A stretch of DNA of 64,000 nt from RPQJ01 sp963754535. GTDB taxonomy: Bacteria > Pseudomonadota > Gammaproteobacteria > Steroidobacterales > Steroidobacteraceae. The notes under the pieces were generated by a model. It made no database searches. It had not been told where the DNA came from and saw only the letters and a program-made list of their open reading frames with translations. The stretch's first letter is position 1. Each line of letters starts with the position of its first letter. Shown here one piece after another: positions 51,378 through 62,411 of this stretch. The stretch lies in NCBI GenBank assembly GCA_963754535.1, contig CAVWGG010000011.1, positions 62,001-126,000 of the forward strand, in the 5' to 3' direction. The position numbers were made by a program, and so were the translations under genes.

Positions 51378-54300
51378 GTGTACGCCGAACTGCATTGTCT
51401 TTCCAACTTCAGTTTCCTGCGCGGCGCCTCGCGTCCGGAGGAACTGGTCGAGCGCGCGGCGAAGCTCGGGTATGCCGCGCTTGCGCTCACCGACGAGTGC
51501 TCGGTGGCCGGCGTGGTGCGTGCTCACGTCGCTGCCCGCGAGCACGGCCTCAAGCTCATCGTCGGCGCGGAGTTTCGCCTCGAGGGCGGCCTGCGCTGCG
51601 TGCTGCTCGCGCGGGATCGCGCGGGGTACGGTCGTCTCTGCCGGTTGATCACTCGCGGACGCCGTGCCGCGAAGAAGGGCGAATACAGGCTGTGCCGCGA
51701 CGATTTCACTGAAATCGTGCCCCGACTATCCCCCAACCCCCATCCCCTAACCCCTTTGCTTTGCTTGTGGCTGCCCGCAACGCAACCCGACGCGGCCGCA
51801 GCACGCTGGCTCGCCACGCTCTTTCCCGGCCAGCTCTGGATCGCGGTCGAGCTGCTGACGACCGGACGTGATCGCAGGCGGCTCGAGCAGCTGCAGGGCC
51901 TCAGCCGCGAACTCGAACTGCCGCTCGTCGCCGCAGGGGACGTGCACATGCACTCACGTGGCCGCCGGGCGCTGCAGGACGTCCTCACCGCGACGCGCAT
52001 CGGCACCACGGTCGAGCAGGCGGGGCTCGCGCTGTTTCCCAACGGTGAACGTCACCTGCGCCCGATCCAGCGCATCGCGGAGCTGCATCCGCCCGAGCTG
52101 CTCGCCGCTGCGGTGGAGATCGCCTCCCGCTGCACGTTCTCGCTCGACGAGCTGCGTTACGAATATCCGCGCGAGATCGTGCCGGAAGGTTACACGCCGG
52201 CCGCGTGGTTGCGGCGCCTCACGGAGGAGGGCGCAAGCCACCGCTGGCCGGAAGGCGTGCCGGCCCCGACGCGACTGGCGATCGAGCACGAGCTCACGCT
52301 GATCGCCGAGCTCGAGTACGAGCCGTATTTCCTCACCGTGCACGACATCGTGCGGTTCGCACGCTCGCGGCACATTCTCTGCCAGGGGCGCGGCTCGGCG
52401 GCGAACTCGGCGGTGTGCTTCTGCCTCGGCATCACCGAGGTCGATCCCGCGCGCATGTCGCTGCTGTTCGAGCGCTTCATCTCCAGGGAGCGCAACGAAC
52501 CGCCGGACATCGACGTCGACTTCGAGCACGAGCGGCGCGAGGAAGTCATCCAGTACATCTACGCGAAGTACGGCCGCGAGCGGGCGGCGCTGACTGCCAC
52601 GGTCATCAGCTACCGGCCGCGCAGCGCGCTGCGCGACATGGCGAAGGCGATGGGGCTCGATCCGCTGCAGGTCGCGGCGCTCGCGCGCTCGATGCAGTGG
52701 TGGGACGGCTCGCGCATCGACGAGACCCGGGTGCGTGAGGCGGGCCTCGATCCGGCAAGCCCGGTGCTGTCGAAGGTCCTGACGCTCGCGCGGACCGTGC
52801 TCGGCTTTCCGCGCCACCTCTCGCAGCACGTCGGCGGATTCGTGATCGCGCGCGACCTGCTCGAAGAACTCGTGCCCGTCGAGAACGCCTCGATGCCGGA
52901 TCGCACCGTGATCCAGTGGGACAAGGACGACCTCGACGCGCTCGGCCTGCTCAAGGTCGACGTGCTCGGGCTCGGCATGCTCGCTGCGATCCGCCGCGCG
53001 TTCGACCTCGTGCACGGCTGCCGCGGCCAGCGCTGGACACTCGCGACCGTGCCGGCCGAGGACCCGGCGGTCTACGACATGATCGGCCACGCCGACACCG
53101 TGGGCGTGTTCCAGATCGAGTCGCGCGCGCAGATGGCGATGCTGCCGCGGCTCAAGCCGCGCTCGTACTACGACCTCGTCATCGAAGTCGCGATCGTCCG
53201 GCCGGGCCCCATCCAGGGCGACATGGTGCATCCCTACCTGCGCCGGCGCGCGGGCGAGGAGGCGGTCACGTACCCGAGCGCGGAGGTGGAAGGCGTGCTG
53301 AAGCGCACGCTCGGCGTGCCGATCTTCCAGGAGCAGGTGATGCAGCTCGCGATCGTCGCGGCGGGATTCACGCCGGGCGAAGCGGACCAGTTGCGGCGCG
53401 CCATGGCGGCGTGGAAGCGCAAGGGCGGCCTCGGGCACTTCGAGGAGCGGCTGATCAACGGCATGCGCGAGCGCGGCTACTCCGAGGAGTTCGCGCGGCG
53501 CATCTTCCAGCAGATCCTGGGTTTCGGCGAATACGGCTTCCCCGAGTCGCACGCGGCGAGCTTCGCGCTGCTCGTGTACGTCTCGGCGTGGCTCAAGCGG
53601 CACGAGCCCGCGGCCTTCGCGGCCGCGCTCATCAACAGCCAGCCGATGGGCTTTTATGCGCCGTCACAGATCGTGCAGGACGCGCAGCGCCACGGCGTCG
53701 AGGTGCGCGGGATCGACGTGCGCACCAGCGACTGGGACTGCACGCTGGAGCGCCGTGCCGGTGATATCGCCCGGCCCCGCGCTGCGGCTCGGCCTGCGGC
53801 TGGTGAAGGGTCTGGCGGAAGAGGCGGCGCAGCGGTTGGTCGATGCGCGAGCGCGCAGGCAGGGAGTTGCGTTCGAGAGCGCGCAGCAACTGGCTGAGCA
53901 GGCCAGCCTCGATCGTCGTTCGATGGGATGCCTGGCGGCGGCGGGCGCGCTGGCGGGCCTCGGCGGGCATCGTTACCGCGCGGCCTGGCAGGTGGCCGGC
54001 CTCGAGGGCTCGCTGCCCATCCTGCCCGAGGTGCGCATCGCCGAGGGAATTCCGCTGCTGCGCGCGCCGCGCGAAGGCGAGGACATCGTGGCCGACTACG
54101 CGCACACGGGCCTCACGTTGCGGCGTCACCCGATCGCGGTGCTGCGCGATCAGTTCGGTGCCCGGGGTTTCATCGATTCCGCGCAGCTGCGCGCGATGAC
54201 GAACGGCTCGCACGTGCGCACCGCGGGTCTCGTCGTCACGCGACAGCGGCCGGGCAGCGCGGAGGGCGTCACGTTCGTGACGCTCGAGGACGAGCATGGC

Positions 54301-54489
54301 TCGATCAACCTGATCGTCTGGCGCGACGTGGCCGAGCGGCAGCGCCAGGCGCTGATCGGCTCACGCCTGATGGGCGTGGCCGGCAAGCTGCAGATGGAAG
54401 GGGAGGTGATGCACGTGATCGCGCATCGGCTCGTCGACCTGAGTCGCTGGCTCGGCCGGTTGCGCTCGGCCTCGCGCGATTTTCACTGA
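51378..54489 (+). CDS. dnaE2: Error-prone DNA polymerase III alpha subunit DnaE2, with a frameshift
   Basis: Damage-induced polymerase of the ImuABC system, about 1036 residues after correction. The N-terminal PHP domain begins YAELHCLSNFSFLRGASRPEE. The catalytic region has ILCQGRGSAANSAVCFCLGIT and the Asp pair in NEPPDIDVDFEHERREEV. A shift at the C-run 53775-53778 (one C too many) ends the first frame. Removing it joins GDIARPALRLGLRLVKGL to the C-terminal HhH and OB domains (GLVVTRQRPGSAEGVTFVTLEDEHG). The start GTG at 51378 gives the family N-terminus. A G-rich repeat is inserted in frame at residues 115-126. Confidence 0.92.
51722..51753 (-). repeat. G-rich dispersed repeat, copy 2, inside dnaE2
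   Basis: On the minus strand this reads as the same 32-base G-rich unit as 13935-13966 (29 of 32 identical). In the dnaE2 frame it encodes RLSPNPHPLTP, a proline-rich insertion in the PHP domain that keeps the frame open. Confidence 0.7.
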
Positions 54490-54737
54490 CTCTTGCGCGG
54501 CCGCGGGCGGTCGCCCACGTCGTAGTCGTCGAAGTCGCTCAGCAACTCCGACGTGCGCTTCTGTTCCATCATGCGTTCGAGTTTGCGCCACGCGGGCTCC
54601 GCGCCTTTCGGCGCGCCGCGCTTGCGCTTGTCGAGGTCCTGGATGAGGCGGTCGACATCGAGGGCTTCATCACCCCCGACGGCTTCCTCGGCGCCTTCGT
54701 CCTCGAACTCGTCCGCTGATTCCGGCTTCTCGTTCAT
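54483..54737 (-). CDS. Small acidic PA3496-like protein
   Basis: An 84-residue, strongly acidic protein. The central AWRKLERMMEQKRTSELLSDFDDYD helix resembles PA3496-family proteins, small proteins proposed to affect envelope integrity in Pseudomonas. The C-terminus is basic (RPRPRKSQ). It overlaps the convergent dnaE2 3' end by 7 nt. The assignment is moderate. Confidence 0.7.
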   Translation of the reverse strand: MNEKPESADEFEDEGAEEAVGGDEALDVDRLIQDLDKRKRGAPKGAEPAWRKLERMMEQKRTSELLSDFDDYDVGDRPRPRKSQ

Positions 54738-54828
54738 CGAAAAACCCAGTGGGCAAGGTGCGCGGTTTTATACTGCGGTCGCGGCGAGTCGCGCAAGGCG
54801 GCATTCCACCGTCCGCCACCCGCGACAT

Positions 54829-55635
54829 TCAATGCAATAAGCTCGCCATGCGGCGCCGGTATTGGTTGACGAGCGGGTCCTGCTCGCCCAGCACCTCGAA
54901 CGCCTGCATCAGGGCGCGCCGCCCGGCGTCGTCACCGAACTTCCTGTCGCGCCGCATCAATTCCAGCCACTCGGCCAGGGCCGTCCCGAAATCGCCTGCG
55001 AGCGCGTGGTGTGCCGCCAGCGCGTTCCGTGCGGCGCCGTCCGACGGGTTGGCTTCCAGCGCTGCCCGCAGCGCCATGACGTCCGGCTGGGCATTGGCGA
55101 TCTGGACGAACGCGAGCCGCGCCCGCAGTGTCCCCAGTAGCGGATGATCGGCCTGGGTGGCCGCCAGTGCCTCGATCGCCGCGGCCGCGCCCACGGCCTC
55201 GCGCTGGTCCAGCAGTCGCGCGGCGAGGTCCTCAGGCCGGTTGGACGCGTCGATCGCAACCACCGGCTCGACAACTTCGCCCGCCGGGCTCACGTACCGG
55301 TCGAGCAGGGCCTTGATGGCTGGTTCGGGCTGCAGGCCCACGAACTGGTCGACCACCTCGCCCTGGTGGATGAGCAGGACGGTCGGGATGCTCCGAATCT
55401 GAAAATGCGATGCCAGCTGCGGCTGTTCTTCGGTGTTGACCTTGGCGAGGATGAAGCGGCCCGCGTAATCGTCCGCAATCCGGTCGAGCAACGGCATGAG
55501 CGTGCGGCACGGGCCGCACCAGGGGGCCCAGAAATCCACCAGGACGGGTTTCGTGTTCGAAGCCTCCACGACGTCGGTCATGAAGTTTTCGACGGTGGCG
55601 ACGATTTTCTGCGTGGCTTCGGGCATCGGGTGCAT
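54829..55635 (-). CDS. cnoX: Thioredoxin with TPR region (CnoX/YbbN type)
   Basis: A 268-residue protein. The thioredoxin domain (about 5-115) has the complete active site LVDFWAPWCGPCRTLMPLL and the cis-Pro loop IRSIPTVLLIHQGEVVDQFVG. It is followed by a helical TPR-like domain (about 125-265; LRAALEANPSDGAARNALAAHHALAG). YbbN/CnoX protects proteins from aggregation after bleach oxidation and helps hand them to GroEL. In Escherichia coli the active site is SxxC; here WCGPC is intact, so it may be redox-active. Start ATG 55635 or 55626. Confidence 0.9.
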   Translation of the reverse strand: MHPMPEATQKIVATVENFMTDVVEASNTKPVLVDFWAPWCGPCRTLMPLLDRIADDYAGRFILAKVNTEEQPQLASHFQIRSIPTVLLIHQGEVVDQFVGLQPEPAIKALLDRYVSPAGEVVEPVVAIDASNRPEDLAARLLDQREAVGAAAAIEALAATQADHPLLGTLRARLAFVQIANAQPDVMALRAALEANPSDGAARNALAAHHALAGDFGTALAEWLELMRRDRKFGDDAGRRALMQAFEVLGEQDPLVNQYRRRMASLLH

Positions 55636-55780
55636 CCAGGGTCGTTGAAAGCGAAGTTTTCGCGCGCCGCGGGGCCGATGCAAGGCCGTTTCAGGTTGAT
55701 CCGTGACATTTAGCCAGTCGCTGGGCGTAAGGCTATACTCGCGCCCTTTTTTCACCACGAGCCCGGCAAGGAGCCCTTCG

Positions 55781-56494
55781 ATGTCGACGATCCGTATCCC
55801 CCAGCTTTGCATTGCCCTCGCACTCTGCGGCGTCGCCACGCCCGCCCTGGCCGACTGGACCGGCAAGGGCAACATCGGTGCGTCGTTCGCGACCGGCAAC
55901 AGCGAGAACCAGGCGGCCAGTGCCGCACTCGAACTGAAGAACACGGTCGACAAGTGGCAGCACACGCTTGGTTTTGCCGGCAATTACGGCAGCGACAGTG
56001 GCATCACCACCGCCCAGCGCTGGGAACTGCGCGGCCAGACACAGTACGAAATCACCGAGCGGGCCTACGGCTTTGGCGCCGCACGCTACGAGGACGACCG
56101 CTTCAGCCAGTACGACTACCAGGCCTCGCTCGCCGGCGGTCTCGGCTACAAGATCATCGACACCGAACGCACCAAGTTCTGGGTGCAGGGCGGTCCCGGC
56201 TACCGCTATGCCGAAATCCAGGACACCGGCGAGTCCGAGGACGGCGTCATCTTCCGTGGCGACCTCGGTTTCGAGCACCAGCTGACCGACACCACCAAGT
56301 TCGTCGACCGCTTCCTCGTGGAAGCCGGTTCGGACAACACCTATATGCAGAACGACCTCGGCCTGGAGGTCACGATCTCGGGCGCGCTCGGCTTGCGCGT
56401 CGGTTACCAGGTGCGTCACAACACCGACGTCCTGCCGGGCATCGACAAGACCGACACGCTGACCACGGTCGGCCTGCTGTACGAGACGAAGTAA
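55781..56494 (+). CDS. DUF481 outer-membrane beta-barrel protein
   Basis: A 237-residue protein with a signal peptide (LCIALALCGVATPALA) and a DUF481 barrel: WTGKGNIGASFATGNSENQAAS, alternating strands such as RWELRGQTQYEITERAYGFGAARYEDDRFS, and a C-terminal strand LTTVGLLYETK. AAGGAG at 55768-55773 precedes the ATG at 55781. This is the YdiY-like salt-induced outer-membrane protein group; its function is unknown. A TATACT -10-like element lies at 55734-55739, but no good -35 pairs with it. Confidence 0.88.
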   Translation: MSTIRIPQLCIALALCGVATPALADWTGKGNIGASFATGNSENQAASAALELKNTVDKWQHTLGFAGNYGSDSGITTAQRWELRGQTQYEITERAYGFGAARYEDDRFSQYDYQASLAGGLGYKIIDTERTKFWVQGGPGYRYAEIQDTGESEDGVIFRGDLGFEHQLTDTTKFVDRFLVEAGSDNTYMQNDLGLEVTISGALGLRVGYQVRHNTDVLPGIDKTDTLTTVGLLYETK

Positions 56495-56517
56495 TCGTTA
56501 CGTAACGCAGTGCAACA

Positions 56518-56560
56518 CGTCCCGCGGCGGGGGAACCCCCGCGGGACGACTGCGTTTTTA
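56518..56560 (+). terminator. Rho-independent terminator after DUF481 gene
   Basis: CGTCCCGCGG (56518-56527) pairs with CCGCGGGACG (56539-56548), and further G/C pairs extend into the loop. A short spacer and TTTTT follow (56555-56559). It separates the outer-membrane protein gene from putA. Confidence 0.78.
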
Positions 56561-56597
56561 GATAGAATCGGGGATCATTTCTGCAGGCGAATCCCCC

Positions 56598-59500
56598 ATG
56601 TCTGGTTCGAATCGCGAAGCGCCCTCGTCGCGTTTCCTGTTTCCCGATGTCCAGGACTTCCTGACCCCGGTCGGCCTGGCGATCAACGACGATTTCCTGG
56701 GTGACGAAGAAGCGCTGATCCGCTCGCTGGCGGACATGGCGCGCCTCGATCCCGCGCAGCACGATGAAGTGCAGGCCACGGCACGCAAGCTGGTCGAAGC
56801 GGTGCGCAGGGCGCCGGCCGCCAAGACCGGGCTCGACGCGTTCCTGCGGCAGTACGACCTGTCGTCGCAGGAAGGGGTCATCCTCATGTGCCTCGCCGAA
56901 GCGCTGCTGCGCATTCCCGACGACGAGACGGCCGACCGCCTGATCGCCGACAAGCTGCGCGGCGGTGACTGGGCCAGCCACCTCGGTGACAGCCAGTCGC
57001 TGTTCGTCAACGCCTCCACCTGGGGCCTGATGCTCACGGGCCGCATCGTGCGGCTCGACCCGAATGACGTCGCTGCACCCGGCAGCGTGATGAGTCGCGT
57101 CGTCGGCCGCGTGGGCGAACCTGTCGTGCGCACGGCGATGCGACAGGCCATGCGCATCATGGGCCACCAGTTCGTGATGGGTCGCACGATGAAGGAGGCG
57201 CTCGACAACTCGCTGAGCGGCGCCAACCGGCGTTATCGCTACACGTTCGACATGCTGGGCGAGGCAGCGCTGACCACGGCCGATGCCACCCGCTACTTCG
57301 ATGCCTACCGCACGGCCATCGGCGCGCTTTCTGCGCGGGTCGACGAATACCCGGACTTCGAATCGCGCCCGAGCATCTCCGTGAAGCTCTCGGCGATGCA
57401 TCCGCGTTTCGAGCGTTCGCACCGGCAGCGTGTTCACCGAGAACTCACGCCGCGGCTGGTGGAACTGTGCCGGCTGGCTCGTGATGCGGGCATCGCGCTG
57501 ACGCTCGATACCGAAGAGTCCGAGCGGCTCGAACTCACGATGGAATTGCTGGCCGCCGTCTGCCGCGATCCGTCGCTCGCCGGCTGGAATGGCTTCGGCA
57601 TCGCGGTGCAGACGTACCAGAAGCGCGCGCTGCCAATGCTGAAGTACATCGTCGGCCTGGCCAAGGAGACGAATCGCATCCTGCACGTGCGCCTCGTGAA
57701 AGGCGCCTACTGGGACGCCGAGATCAAGCGTGGCCAGGAACGTGGGCTGCCGGGTTACCCGCTGTACACGCGCAAGCCCAACACCGACGTCTCGTACCTG
57801 GCGTGCGCGCGCTACGTGTTCGACCAGGGCAAGGAGGTGCTGTATCCGCAGTTCGCCAGCCACAACGCGCACACCGTCGCGGCTGTTGCGAGCATGGCGA
57901 AGAAGGCCGGGGCCGAATTCGAATTCCAGCGCCTGCACGGCATGGGTGAAGAGCTATACACCCACGTCACGGATCCGAGCGGCCTCGGCATTCCGTGCCG
58001 CGTGTACGCCCCGGTCGGCGAGCACGAGGACCTGCTGCCGTACCTGGTGCGCCGCCTGCTCGAGAACGGTTCGAACACGTCGTTCGTCAACCGCATCGTC
58101 AACGAGAACGAACCGATCGACGCGATCATCGCGGACCCGGTGCGCACAGTCGACGGCTTCGACAAGGTTGCGCATCCGCGCATTCCGCAGCCGCTCGACA
58201 TCTACCAGCCGGAGCGCAAGAACTCGCTGGGCGTGCATCTCGCGAACGGCGCGGTGTGCAAGGCGATCGCGGACCGCATGGAACACGTGTCGCGTCGTGC
58301 CTGGGTGGCAGCGCCCCTGGTCGGTGGCGACGAGCAGGGCGGGCCGACCGTCACCATCCGCAACCCCGCGAATCACGCCGACGTGGTCGGCAACGTGGCG
58401 AATGCGACGACGGACCATGTGCGGGCGGCGATCGACATCGCGGTGCATGCGCAGCCCGCCTGGGACGCCACACCCGCAGGCGTGCGCGGCGATGCCCTCG
58501 ACAAGGCAGCCGACCTGTTCGAAGAGAGCACGGCGGAACTGGTCGCCATGTGCGTGCGCGAGGCGGGCAAGTCGGTGCCGGACGGCATCGCCGAGGTGCG
58601 CGAAGCCGTCGATTTCCTGCGGTACTACGCGGCTCGTGCCCGGCACGAGTTCGCGGACCCGCAACGACTGCCGGGACCGACCGGCGAGAGCAACGAACTG
58701 AGCCTGCACGGACGCGGCGTGTTCACCTGCATCAGTCCGTGGAATTTCCCGCTGGCGATCTTCGCGGGGCAGGTTGCTGCTGCATTGGCTGCCGGCAATG
58801 CCGTGCTCGCGAAGCCGGCGGAGCAGACGCCACTGGTGGCGGCGCACGCGGTGCGCCTGCTGCTGCAGGCGGGTGTGCCGGCCGACGTGCTGCACTTCCT
58901 GCCGGGCGACGGTGCCGTCGTCGGCGCTGCAGCGGTGGCCGATCCGCGCATCGCGGGCGTCGCCTTCACCGGCTCCACGGACACGGCCCGGATCATCAAT
59001 CGCACGCTGGCTGGCCGTCACGGACCGATCGGCACGCTGATCGCGGAGACCGGCGGCCAGAACGCGATGATCGTCGACAGCTCGGCGCTGCCTGAGCAGG
59101 TCGTCATCGACGCGGTTCAATCGGCGTTCAACAGCGCAGGCCAGCGCTGCTCGGCGCTGCGAGTGCTGTGCGTGCAGGAAGACATCGCGCCGAAGGTGAA
59201 GCGCCTGCTGGCCGGCTACATGGAAGAGCTGGTGATCGGCGATCCCGCGTACCTCGAGACCGACGTCGGTCCCGTCATCGACGAGGCGGCGCGCGCGATG
59301 CTGGAAGGCCACGCGCACGAGATCATGCAGTCGGCCGCCTGGCATCACCGCCTCAAGCTGCCGGACGCGACCCGGGCCGGCACGTTCGTCGCGCCCCTCG
59401 CGGCGGAGATCTCTTCGCTGTCGGTGCTCCAGCGCGAGTGGTTCGGCCCGATCATGCACATCGTGACCTACAAGGCGCGTGATCTCGAAGCGCTCGTGGA

Positions 59501-59783
59501 TGCAATCAACGCGACCGGCTTCGGCCTCACGTTCGGCATTCACAGCCGCATCGACGGCACCGTGCGGCGCGTGGCGAGTCGCGTGGCCGCGGGCAATGTC
59601 TACGTCAACCGCAACATCATCGGCGCGGTCGTGGGCACGCAACCGTTCGGCGGCTCGGGCCTGTCGGGCACGGGGCCGAAGGCCGGCGGGCCGTTCTACC
59701 TGCACCGCTACGCGCACGAGCGCACGATGACGATCAATACCTCGGCCGTGGGCGGCAACGCCTCGCTGCTGGCGATGGAGTAA
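56598..59783 (+). CDS. putA: Bifunctional proline dehydrogenase / glutamate semialdehyde dehydrogenase PutA
   Basis: Oxidises proline to glutamate in two steps with substrate channelling. The 1061-residue protein has the PRODH barrel at about 70-470 (SIKVKLSAMHPRFE-like SISVKLSAMHPRF, LHVRLVKGAYWDAEIKRGQE, FASHNAHTVAAVASMA). The ALDH module spans about 530-1040 (SPWNFPLAIFAGQVAAALAAGN, LIAETGGQNAMIVDSSA, catalytic Cys in FNSAGQRCSALRVLCV). It lacks the N-terminal ribbon-helix-helix DNA-binding domain of trifunctional PutA, so it should not repress its own gene. Confidence 0.96.
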   Translation: MSGSNREAPSSRFLFPDVQDFLTPVGLAINDDFLGDEEALIRSLADMARLDPAQHDEVQATARKLVEAVRRAPAAKTGLDAFLRQYDLSSQEGVILMCLAEALLRIPDDETADRLIADKLRGGDWASHLGDSQSLFVNASTWGLMLTGRIVRLDPNDVAAPGSVMSRVVGRVGEPVVRTAMRQAMRIMGHQFVMGRTMKEALDNSLSGANRRYRYTFDMLGEAALTTADATRYFDAYRTAIGALSARVDEYPDFESRPSISVKLSAMHPRFERSHRQRVHRELTPRLVELCRLARDAGIALTLDTEESERLELTMELLAAVCRDPSLAGWNGFGIAVQTYQKRALPMLKYIVGLAKETNRILHVRLVKGAYWDAEIKRGQERGLPGYPLYTRKPNTDVSYLACARYVFDQGKEVLYPQFASHNAHTVAAVASMAKKAGAEFEFQRLHGMGEELYTHVTDPSGLGIPCRVYAPVGEHEDLLPYLVRRLLENGSNTSFVNRIVNENEPIDAIIADPVRTVDGFDKVAHPRIPQPLDIYQPERKNSLGVHLANGAVCKAIADRMEHVSRRAWVAAPLVGGDEQGGPTVTIRNPANHADVVGNVANATTDHVRAAIDIAVHAQPAWDATPAGVRGDALDKAADLFEESTAELVAMCVREAGKSVPDGIAEVREAVDFLRYYAARARHEFADPQRLPGPTGESNELSLHGRGVFTCISPWNFPLAIFAGQVAAALAAGNAVLAKPAEQTPLVAAHAVRLLLQAGVPADVLHFLPGDGAVVGAAAVADPRIAGVAFTGSTDTARIINRTLAGRHGPIGTLIAETGGQNAMIVDSSALPEQVVIDAVQSAFNSAGQRCSALRVLCVQEDIAPKVKRLLAGYMEELVIGDPAYLETDVGPVIDEAARAMLEGHAHEIMQSAAWHHRLKLPDATRAGTFVAPLAAEISSLSVLQREWFGPIMHIVTYKARDLEALVDAINATGFGLTFGIHSRIDGTVRRVASRVAAGNVYVNRNIIGAVVGTQPFGGSGLSGTGPKAGGPFYLHRYAHERTMTINTSAVGGNASLLAME

Positions 59784-59808
59784 GCGGGTCCGCCCGCGAA
59801 AGGAGTTC

Positions 59809-61182
<1,374 letters not shown>

Positions 61183-61193
61183 GGAGCATGTCG

Positions 61194-61898
61194 ATGTCCA
61201 CGGATGGAACCATTGTGGTGATCACGGGAGCGTTCGGCTCGCTGGGCTCTGCGGTGGCGCGCGCCTTTGGCCAGGCCGGTGCCAGGCTCGCGTTGATAGA
61301 CGTGACGCAGCCTGCCGCCGACCTGCTCAAGGAATTCGGCGGGGCGGGGCACATGGTGCTCGGCGGCGCGGATCTCGCGGACGTCGATGCGACACGCAAG
61401 GCGATGGCGGCGATCGCGATGCGCTTCGGGGGCATCGACGTGCTGGTCAACGTGGCCGGCGGATTCCGCTGGGAAAAGGTCGAGGACGGCGACATCGACA
61501 CCTGGGATTCGCTCTACACGATGAACCTGCGCTCTGCCGTCGTTGCGTCGAAGAGCGCGCTGCCGGCCATGCTCGAGCGCGGCGGCGGTCGCATCATCAA
61601 CATCGGCGCCGGCGCGGCGGGCAAGGCCGGGCTCGGCATGGGCGCTTATGCGGCGTCGAAGGCTGGCGTGCAGCGCTTCACCGAGGCGCTGGCCGAGGAA
61701 CTGAAGGATCGCAACATCACGGTGAATGCGATCCTGCCGGGCATCATCGACACGCCGCGCAACCGGCTCGACATGCCGAAGGCGGACTTCACGCGCTGGG
61801 TGAGCCCCGACGCGATCGCGAAGGTGATCATGTTCCTCGCGTCTGCCGAGGCTGCACCGGTGACGGGTGCCGCCATTCCCGTGTTCGGGCGCGGCTGA
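61194..61898 (+). CDS. Short-chain dehydrogenase/reductase (FabG-like)
   Basis: A 234-residue SDR. The cofactor motif is ITGAFGSLGSAVARAFGQAG (TG-x3-G-x-G variant). An Asp at the end of beta 2 (LALIDVTQ) suggests NAD preference. NVAGG, INIGAGAAGK with the catalytic Ser position replaced by Gly/Ala, and MGAYAASKAGVQRF (Y-x3-K) follow. The ATG at 61194 has GAGGAG seven bases upstream, better than the ATG at 61188. It is 11 nt after sdaA. The unusual IGAGAAG in place of the expected IxSxxG makes the activity uncertain. Confidence 0.85.
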   Translation: MSTDGTIVVITGAFGSLGSAVARAFGQAGARLALIDVTQPAADLLKEFGGAGHMVLGGADLADVDATRKAMAAIAMRFGGIDVLVNVAGGFRWEKVEDGDIDTWDSLYTMNLRSAVVASKSALPAMLERGGGRIINIGAGAAGKAGLGMGAYAASKAGVQRFTEALAEELKDRNITVNAILPGIIDTPRNRLDMPKADFTRWVSPDAIAKVIMFLASAEAAPVTGAAIPVFGRG

Positions 61899-61910
61899 CG
61901 CTGCGAACCG

Positions 61911-62411
61911 CTAAGCGAGCTTGCGCGGGTAGTCGAATTCGGCTTCGAGGCCGCTGTCCCAGTCGAGCTGCGACCAGTCGTCCACTGCGAAGCACGCGGT
62001 GAAGACGGCGCACGTCGGCATGGTGTCGATGTGCTCGCCGGCCGACAGCCTGTTGGCACAGTCCGTGATGCCCGGGTTGTGCGCGAACACCATCACGTGC
62101 TTCGCATCGCCACCCAGTTCACGGACGACTTCGAGTATCCGCTTCGGGTCCGCCAGGTAAAGGCGTTCGTCCTGCGCGATCCGCTCGGCGGGCACCTTCA
62201 GTTCGCGGGCCATGATGCTGGCGGTAGACAGCGCGCGCACGGCGGGACTCGACAGGATCAGGTCGGGTTTGAGCTTGCGTGCACGCAGGCGCCGGGCCAT
62301 TTCGGGTGCGTCCTGCTGGCCGCGACGGTCAAGGACACGGTCCCAGTCCTGCTGCCCCGGCAGGGACGTGTCGGCTTTGGCGTGCCGCACGAGCGTCAGT
62401 CTTCGCGTCAT
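61911..62411 (-). CDS. sixA: Phosphohistidine phosphatase SixA
   Basis: A 166-residue histidine phosphatase. The catalytic motif is LTLVRHAKADTSLPGQQDWDR, RRGQQDAPEMARRLRARKLKPDLILSS gives the second Arg, and HVMVFAHNPGITDCANRL provides the second catalytic His. SixA removes phosphate from histidine on HPt domains and NPr of the nitrogen phosphotransferase system. Its ATG overlaps the stop of the Rieske gene (ATGA). Confidence 0.93.
   Translation of the reverse strand: MTRRLTLVRHAKADTSLPGQQDWDRVLDRRGQQDAPEMARRLRARKLKPDLILSSPAVRALSTASIMARELKVPAERIAQDERLYLADPKRILEVVRELGGDAKHVMVFAHNPGITDCANRLSAGEHIDTMPTCAVFTACFAVDDWSQLDWDSGLEAEFDYPRKLA

Noticed and set aside
51954..53603. 549-residue open frame opposite dnaE2
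   Set aside because: Antisense shadow of the conserved polymerase catalytic domain.
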